From JAUREX01 sp044356825 (lineage in GTDB: Bacteria > Pseudomonadota > Alphaproteobacteria > Rhodobacterales > Rhodobacteraceae), in contig JBIKVM010000040.1 in assembly GCA_044356825.1 (NCBI GenBank), positions 1-18,070 on the forward strand: a stretch of DNA of 18,070 bases, in the 5' to 3' direction. Positions 14,089 through 18,070 of this stretch are shown here, in pieces. Under the pieces are notes generated by a model. The model saw only the letters and a program-made list of their open reading frames with translations, searched no databases and was not told where the DNA came from. Position 1 is the stretch's first letter. Each line of letters starts with the position of its first letter. The position numbers were made by a program, and so were the translations under genes.

Positions 14089-15339
14089 ATGCCGACTGAT
14101 GCGGGCAGCACGGCGCCGGGCGCGTCGGATTTCACCTATTCGGGCCGATTCGGGCCGATCCTGCGGCTCGCGCTCGTGACCGGGCTCATCACGCTCCTGA
14201 CGGTCGGGATCTATCGCTTCTGGGCGACGGCGCGGCTGCGGCGCTATGTCTGGGGATCGGTGCGCGTGGGGGGCGATGCGCTCGAATACACGGGCACGGG
14301 GCTCGAGAAGTTCGTGGGCTTCCTCTTTGCGGTGGTGGTGCTCGCGCTCTGGCTCGGCGCGGTGCAGATCGTGCTTTTCCTCTTCGGCGTCGTGATCGTG
14401 GCGGACCCGCGCACCGAGGAGGAGGCGATCACGCAGGCGCTCGCGTTCTCGGCTTCCTCGCTCGCGGTGGTGCCGTTCGTCTTTTTCGCGCAGTATCGCG
14501 CGCGCCGCTACAAGCTTGCCCGCACGCGCCTGCGCGGCATCCGCTTCGGGATGGAGCCCGCCGCCTGGGGCTATGTCTGGCGCGCGCTCGGGCACGGGGC
14601 GCTGACGGTCGTGACGCTCGGGCTGCTGCTGCCGCGCCAGACCTTCGCGCTCGAGGCCTACATGACGAACCGCAGCTTTTTCGGCGATGCGCGTTTCGCG
14701 CAGGGCGGGCGGTGGACGGCGCTCTATCGCTATCTGCGCCATGTCGGGATCGGGGTCGCGATCCTGATCGCGGGCGGTGTCCTGACCAGGGTCGTAAACG
14801 ATTTCGGGCTGTTCCTGATATCTGTTGGTTTTTTCTTGTCCCCCCTCTTCGGGCCATTCCTGATGTTTGTGGGTTTTGTCTGGGCCTTCCTCGGGTTCGT
14901 TCATTACAACGTGCAGTCCTTCGGCTGGCTCGCCCGCCACAAGACGCTCGCGGGCGGGGTCGGGTTCGATGCCCGGCCCTCGACCGGGCGGGTGATCTGG
15001 ATCGGCCTTGTGGGCTGGGTGGTGATAGCGGTCGTGTTCGCGATTCTCGGTCTGGTCATCTTCGCCATGGCAGCAGACAGCTTCGGCGGAGCGGCGCAGG
15101 GCGGCGGCCCGCCGCCGGTCGGGGCGCTCGTCGTTTCAGTGCTCGGATATTTGGCGGCCTTCGTCCTGACCGGGGCGCTGGCGACCGCGCTGATCAGCCA
15201 GCCCATCCTGCGCCATTACATCGAGACCTGCACGATCACCGGCATCGGCGCGCTCGACGGCATCGTGCAGCGCGCCCCCGACCGGGGCGCCGACGCCGAG
15301 GGGTTCGCCGACGCGCTCGACATGGGCGGCGCCTTCTGA
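14089..15339 (+). CDS. DUF898 (YjgN-like) multi-pass inner-membrane protein
   Basis: A 416-residue integral membrane protein of the DUF898/YjgN family, function unknown. Family features are FTYSGRFGPILRLALVTGLI, GIYRFWATARLRRYVWGSVR, GDALEYTGTGLEKFVGFLFA, the basic AQYRARRYKLARTRLRGIRF loop and a Tyr/Asn-rich FALEAYMTNRSFFGDARF segment. About eight hydrophobic helices are visible (around 24-46, 73-105, 124-142, 163-184, 218-240, 240-285, 303-325 and 341-370). It contains an internal 33-bp repeat (14803-14835 and 14848-14880). The ATG at 14089 sits 91 bp after parC with a GGGATGGG-type ribosome site. Its TGA abuts the ATG of the M48 peptidase with no gap, so the two proteins are very likely co-produced and functionally linked. 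Confidence 0.9.
   Translation: MPTDAGSTAPGASDFTYSGRFGPILRLALVTGLITLLTVGIYRFWATARLRRYVWGSVRVGGDALEYTGTGLEKFVGFLFAVVVLALWLGAVQIVLFLFGVVIVADPRTEEEAITQALAFSASSLAVVPFVFFAQYRARRYKLARTRLRGIRFGMEPAAWGYVWRALGHGALTVVTLGLLLPRQTFALEAYMTNRSFFGDARFAQGGRWTALYRYLRHVGIGVAILIAGGVLTRVVNDFGLFLISVGFFLSPLFGPFLMFVGFVWAFLGFVHYNVQSFGWLARHKTLAGGVGFDARPSTGRVIWIGLVGWVVIAVVFAILGLVIFAMAADSFGGAAQGGGPPPVGALVVSVLGYLAAFVLTGALATALISQPILRHYIETCTITGIGALDGIVQRAPDRGADAEGFADALDMGGAF
14803..14880 (+). repeat. Imperfect direct repeat within the DUF898 gene
   Basis: Two 33-bp copies (14803-14835 and 14848-14880) offset by 45 bp differ at 6 positions. They stay in frame and encode FGLFLISVGFF and FGPFLMFVGFV. The stretch is T-rich and lower in GC than its surroundings. 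This is seen directly; it probably reflects an old in-frame duplication inside a membrane helix pair. Confidence 0.75.
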
Positions 15340-16440
15340 ATGGCCGGGCGCGTCCCATCGGCCTATCACGACGGGCAGACGGCGCGGCGCCATGTCGTCG
15401 GGGTCGAGGTCGGGCAGGGGGCGCTGGTGCTCCACCACGCCGACGGGCGGGTGGAGCAATGGCCTTTCGAGCGGCTCCGCCGCATCGCGGCGCATGCCGA
15501 CGGGCGGACCTTCACGCTCGCGCTCCATTCCGAGGCGGGGGACGAGGTGCCGCGCGATCCGGCGCGGCTCGTCGTGTCGGATGCGGGGCTCGCCGAGGCG
15601 ATCCGCCGCGCGGCGCCGACGCTCGGGCGGCACGACCTGCCGCGCGGCGCGATCCGGCGGGTGATGGTCGGGACGGTGGCGGCGCTGGGGGCGGTCGCGC
15701 TCATCCTCTTCGTGATCGTGCCGATGCTGGCCGCGACCATCGCCGAGCGGATGCCGCGCGAGACCGAGATCGCCTTTGGCCGCAGCGTGGTCGCGCAGGT
15801 CGAGGGCTTTCTTGCCGAGGACGACGCGCCCCTTGCCTGCGAGGGGGCGGCCGGCCGCGCCGCGCTCGACCGGATGGCGGCGCGGCTGACGGCGGGGCGG
15901 ACGCTCGATTATGATCTGCGGATCGCGGTGTTCGACCACCCCATGGTCAACGCCTTCGCCGCGCCGGGGGGGCATGTCATCCTCATGCGCGGGCTGATCG
16001 AGGCGGCGCAGGGCCCCGACGAGGTCGCGGGCGTGCTCGCCCACGAGATCGGCCATGTCGAGGCGCGCGATCCCACCCGGCTCGCGCTGCGCTCGGCGGG
16101 GTCGGCGGGGATCCTCTCGCTCCTCATCGGCGACATGCTGGGCGGCGCGGCGGTCGCGGTCGCGGCCGAATACATGCTGACCGCCGCCTATTCGCGCGAG
16201 GCCGAGGCCGCGGCGGACGCCTATGCGCTCGCCCTGCTGGCCGAGGCCGGGGTCGGGGCAGGGGGGCTTGCCGATTTCTTCGCGCGCGTCGCTCCCAGGG
16301 CGGGCCGGATGCCCGAATACCTCGCCTCGCACCCCGGCATCGCGGGCCGGGCGGAGCGCGCGCGCGCCGCGGTCGCCGCCCCCACCGCGCCGATCCTGTC
16401 CGAAACCGAATGGTCGGCGCTGCGCGCGATCTGCGGTTAG
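15340..16440 (+). CDS. M48-family membrane metallopeptidase
   Basis: A 366-residue zinc peptidase of the M48 (Ste24/HtpX/Oma1/BepA-like) family. The catalytic motif is HEIGH with zinc ligands His235 and His239 and base Glu236 (LAHEIGHVEARDPTRLALRS); the third ligand is most likely Glu289 in YSREAEAAAD. The hydrophobic segment at about 108-130 anchors it in the membrane, with the protease domain probably periplasmic. Residues 1-100 form a small beta-rich domain (YHDGQTARRHVVGVEVGQG) typical of M48 proteins found beside DUF898. The start codon directly follows the DUF898 stop. Its stop overlaps the convergent P450 gene by 4 bp. The substrate is unknown; a role in membrane or outer-membrane protein quality control is inference from the family. 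Confidence 0.92.
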   Translation: MAGRVPSAYHDGQTARRHVVGVEVGQGALVLHHADGRVEQWPFERLRRIAAHADGRTFTLALHSEAGDEVPRDPARLVVSDAGLAEAIRRAAPTLGRHDLPRGAIRRVMVGTVAALGAVALILFVIVPMLAATIAERMPRETEIAFGRSVVAQVEGFLAEDDAPLACEGAAGRAALDRMAARLTAGRTLDYDLRIAVFDHPMVNAFAAPGGHVILMRGLIEAAQGPDEVAGVLAHEIGHVEARDPTRLALRSAGSAGILSLLIGDMLGGAAVAVAAEYMLTAAYSREAEAAADAYALALLAEAGVGAGGLADFFARVAPRAGRMPEYLASHPGIAGRAERARAAVAAPTAPILSETEWSALRAICG

Positions 16441-17810
16441 GCGCGCCCGACCTCGAGCCAGACGCCGCCTTCGGGGCGCAGGGTCAGGATCATGACGGGT
16501 GCCGGATCCCGCCCCGGCACGGGGCGGAACGTCAGCCGCGCGAGCAGGGTCGCGAGGATGATGACCGCCTCCTGCAACGCAAAGCTCGCCCCGATGCAGA
16601 CGCGCGGCCCGTCGCCGAAGGGCAGATAGCCGAAGTCGGGCAGCCCGCCCGGGTCGGCGAAGCGGTCGGGGTCGAAGCGGTCGGGCTCGGACCAGAGCAG
16701 CCGGTGGCGGTGCAGCGCATAGATGGGCAGGATGATCGTGTCGCCGCGGCGCACCTCGCGCCCGCCGAGGCTGTCGGCGGCCTGCGCGGTCCGCGCGAGG
16801 AACGCCGCCGGCGGATAGAGGCGCAGCGCCTCGTCGACGATGCGCCGCACGAAGGGCAGCCGCGCCACATCGGCCGCGGTCGCCGTCCGCGCCCCCAGCA
16901 CCGCCTGCGCCTCGGCCCGCGCGCGCGCCTGCACGCCCTGATCGAAGGCGCAGAGATAGAGCGACCACGCAAGCGTCAGCGCCGTCGTCTCGTGCCCCGC
17001 GACGATGAAGGTGAGCAGGTTGTCGCGCAGCTCGGCCGTCGTCATCCTGCGGCCCGAGCGCGGATCCTCGGCCGCGATCAGAAGGTCGAGGAGGTCCGGC
17101 ACCGCCCCCCGCGCCGCCCCCCGCCGCGCCTCGATCGTGCGGTCGGCGAGCGCCTTCATCTGCCGCAGCGCCGGCCCCGCGAGCACGCGGCCCGGCCGCG
17201 GTACCCAAGAGGGCAGGCCGAGAATGTCGAAGAGCGAGACCTTCGCGGTCTGCGCGATGTAGCTCTCGATCGCGCGGTGGACGCCCGCGCGGTCGAACCC
17301 GCCCCCGCCCGAGAGGGTCACATCGGCGATGACCTCGAAGGTCGCCGTCACCATCTCGTCGAAGACATCGGTGGCGCGCCCGGCCGCGGCGCCGATGCGC
17401 TCGGCCGCGCGTTCGGCCGCGGCCGTCATCACCGGGGCGAGGGCCGCGATGTTGCGGTGGCTGAAGACGGGGGCGGCGGCGCGGCGCTGCCAGTGCCAGG
17501 CGGCGCCCTCGGCGACGAAAAGCCCCTCGCCCACCGCGGGGCCGAGGATCAGCTTGGTGACGTCGGATTTCGGATACTCCGCGACGCGCTCGCGCAGCAC
17601 CCGGCGCAGCGCGGCGGGGTCCATCACCATGTGCCAGCGCTTGCCGGTGACGCCCGAGACCATCGGCTGGCGCGTCGCGATCTCGGGGATCAGTTCGAGC
17701 ACGTTGCGCCGCCCGGCCCTGAGCGTCCCCATCACGCCAAGCGGGACGGTCGCGAGCGGCACTCGCACCGGCAGGGCGGCGTCAGCGGGGCGGGGCGGGG
17801 TGTCGGGCAT
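16437..17810 (-). CDS. Cytochrome P450 (soluble)
   Basis: A 457-residue haem monooxygenase. Visible motifs are the C-helix GAAWHWQRRAAAPVFSH (112-128), the I-helix oxygen-activation motif AGHETT (271-276), the K-helix EALR (ExxR, 327-330), FDPDRF (389-394), and the haem-binding loop FGDGPRVCIG (398-407) with proximal Cys405. The N-terminus has no membrane anchor. The fold signatures resemble bacterial fatty-acid-hydroxylase-like P450s, but the substrate cannot be read from sequence. The ATG at 17810 has a strong GAGGAGGA ribosome site; a longer upstream reading frame to 18020 would overlap tuf and is rejected. No ferredoxin or reductase partner gene is adjacent. The gene is convergent with the M48 gene and overlaps it by 4 bp. 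Confidence 0.93.
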   Translation of the reverse strand: MPDTPPRPADAALPVRVPLATVPLGVMGTLRAGRRNVLELIPEIATRQPMVSGVTGKRWHMVMDPAALRRVLRERVAEYPKSDVTKLILGPAVGEGLFVAEGAAWHWQRRAAAPVFSHRNIAALAPVMTAAAERAAERIGAAAGRATDVFDEMVTATFEVIADVTLSGGGGFDRAGVHRAIESYIAQTAKVSLFDILGLPSWVPRPGRVLAGPALRQMKALADRTIEARRGAARGAVPDLLDLLIAAEDPRSGRRMTTAELRDNLLTFIVAGHETTALTLAWSLYLCAFDQGVQARARAEAQAVLGARTATAADVARLPFVRRIVDEALRLYPPAAFLARTAQAADSLGGREVRRGDTIILPIYALHRHRLLWSEPDRFDPDRFADPGGLPDFGYLPFGDGPRVCIGASFALQEAVIILATLLARLTFRPVPGRDPAPVMILTLRPEGGVWLEVGRA

Positions 17811-17891
17811 CGCTTTCGTCCTCCTCGGTGCCAGAGATAAGCCGCGCGGGCGCGCGCGCCAGAGCCCGCGCAGGGCATCGTCAGGACGCGC

Positions 17892-17920
17892 TTGATTTTT
17901 CCCCGCCCCGCCTGTATGCG
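17892..17920 (+). promoter_or_regulatory. Promoter of tuf
   Basis: TTGATT (17892-17897), a 17-bp spacer, then TATGCG (17915-17920). With transcription starting near 17927 the leader would be about 50 nt and contain a GC-rich hairpin. The spacing is ideal and the -35 is good. Its presence shows that tuf is transcribed independently here rather than from an fusA operon or a tRNA cluster. Confidence 0.6.
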
Positions 17921-17937
17921 GCCCGCGTCGAAAATCG

Positions 17938-17953
17938 GGGCCCTGCGGGGCCC
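17938..17953 (+). promoter_or_regulatory. GC-rich hairpin in tuf leader
   Basis: GGGCCC, a 4-nt loop TGCG, then GGGCCC form a perfect 6-bp stem between the predicted start of transcription and the ribosome site AGAGGGGAA before the tuf ATG. It may stabilise the leader or tune translation. The structure is seen; its function is inferred. Confidence 0.4.
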
Positions 17954-17976
17954 GCCAAGAGGGGAACGGTCGCACC

Positions 17977-18070
17977 ATGGCGAAGGCGAAGTTTGAGCGG
18001 ACGAAGCCGCATGTGAACATCGGGACGATTGGTCACGTTGACCACGGGAAGACGACGCTGACGGCGGCGA
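17977..18070 (+). CDS. tuf: Elongation factor Tu, N-terminal part (gene continues beyond right edge)
   Basis: The first 31 codons of the GTPase that delivers aminoacyl-tRNA to the ribosome. The reading [20 protein letters not shown] then [11 protein letters not shown] contains the P-loop GHVDHGKT (19-26), unmistakable for EF-Tu. The ATG at 17977 has an AGAGGGGAA ribosome site. It has its own promoter at 17892-17920 and no tRNA gene upstream in the window. Alphaproteobacteria often have two tuf copies; whether this is one of two cannot be told here. Confidence 0.97.

Noticed and set aside
11727..14135. An 802-codon open frame antisense to parC
   Set aside because: Shadow of parC; low-complexity composition (His/Arg/Asp/Leu rich) and no start context or family match.
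15136..17208. A 690-codon minus-strand frame across the M48 gene and part of the P450 gene
   Set aside because: It is out of frame with the P450 coding frame on that strand and antisense to the M48 gene; an artefact of GC bias.
17811..17976. A tRNA gene upstream of tuf, common in one tuf arrangement
   Set aside because: Read on both strands, no cloverleaf or GGTTCRANYCC-type T-arm is present; only a promoter and a short hairpin.
17811..18020. A 70-residue N-terminal extension of the P450
   Set aside because: It would overlap tuf and its promoter; the ATG at 17810 has a strong ribosome site and gives a normal P450 length.
1..18070. Mobile elements, CRISPR arrays, prophage or toxin-antitoxin genes
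   Set aside because: No transposase, integrase, terminal inverted repeats, regularly spaced repeats or small toxin pairs were seen; only the FkbM gene shows a compositional sign of transfer.

Overview
The window reads as chromosomal DNA of a high-GC alphaproteobacterium of the Rhodobacteraceae type (Rhodobacter/Paracoccus-like). Evidence: very high GC with strong G/C third-position bias; a pckA gene divergent from a chvI-hprK-rapZ-EIIA-ptsH run; an hbd/etfA/etfB block next to a PduO-type cobalamin adenosyltransferase; parC followed by a DUF898 membrane protein and an M48 peptidase; and tuf at the right edge. No rRNA, tRNA, CRISPR, insertion sequence or phage gene is visible, and no gene-free stretch exceeds about 220 bp.

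Layout: (1) 1-257 is the start of glyQ (minus), with a good promoter at 284-312, divergent from a secreted SPOR-like/peptidoglycan-binding/trypsin-fold protein (360-1931) whose protease site looks dead. (2) pckA (1935-3533, minus) shares a 216-bp divergent promoter region with chvI (3750-4529, plus). That region holds four copies of a TTRGCGC-type motif. chvI is followed by hprK, rapZ, a mannose-type EIIA and ptsH (4581-6636), a compact regulatory phosphotransferase (PTS) operon. The sensor kinase gene chvG, expected between chvI and hprK, is absent. (3) 6641-10178 (minus) carries a HIG1-type membrane protein, mmaB, etfB, etfA and hbd: respiratory membrane, B12 adenosylation, and beta-oxidation or hydroxybutyryl-CoA oxidation with electron transfer to ETF. 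(4) 10250-11575 (minus) is an FkbM-type methyltransferase with an unrecognised N-terminal domain and visibly lower GC, probably an insertion. (5) 11754-16440 (plus): parC, a DUF898 multi-pass membrane protein and an abutting M48 metallopeptidase. (6) 16437-17810 (minus) is a soluble cytochrome P450, then tuf begins at 17977 behind its own promoter.

How the genes fit together: pckA (gluconeogenesis), ChvI (envelope/acid stress and carbon control) and the PTS phosphorelay (HPr His15/Ser46, HprK, EIIA) form a carbon-status control island. No sugar-transporting EIIB/EIIC is present, so the PTS is probably regulatory. Hbd and ETF are metabolic partners. The DUF898/M48 pair looks like a membrane-protein unit of unknown role.

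No clearly new multi-gene system was found. The best second-look items are the missing chvG, the repeated motif between pckA and chvI, the pseudoprotease, the FkbM protein with its unknown N-domain, and the DUF898-M48 pair.
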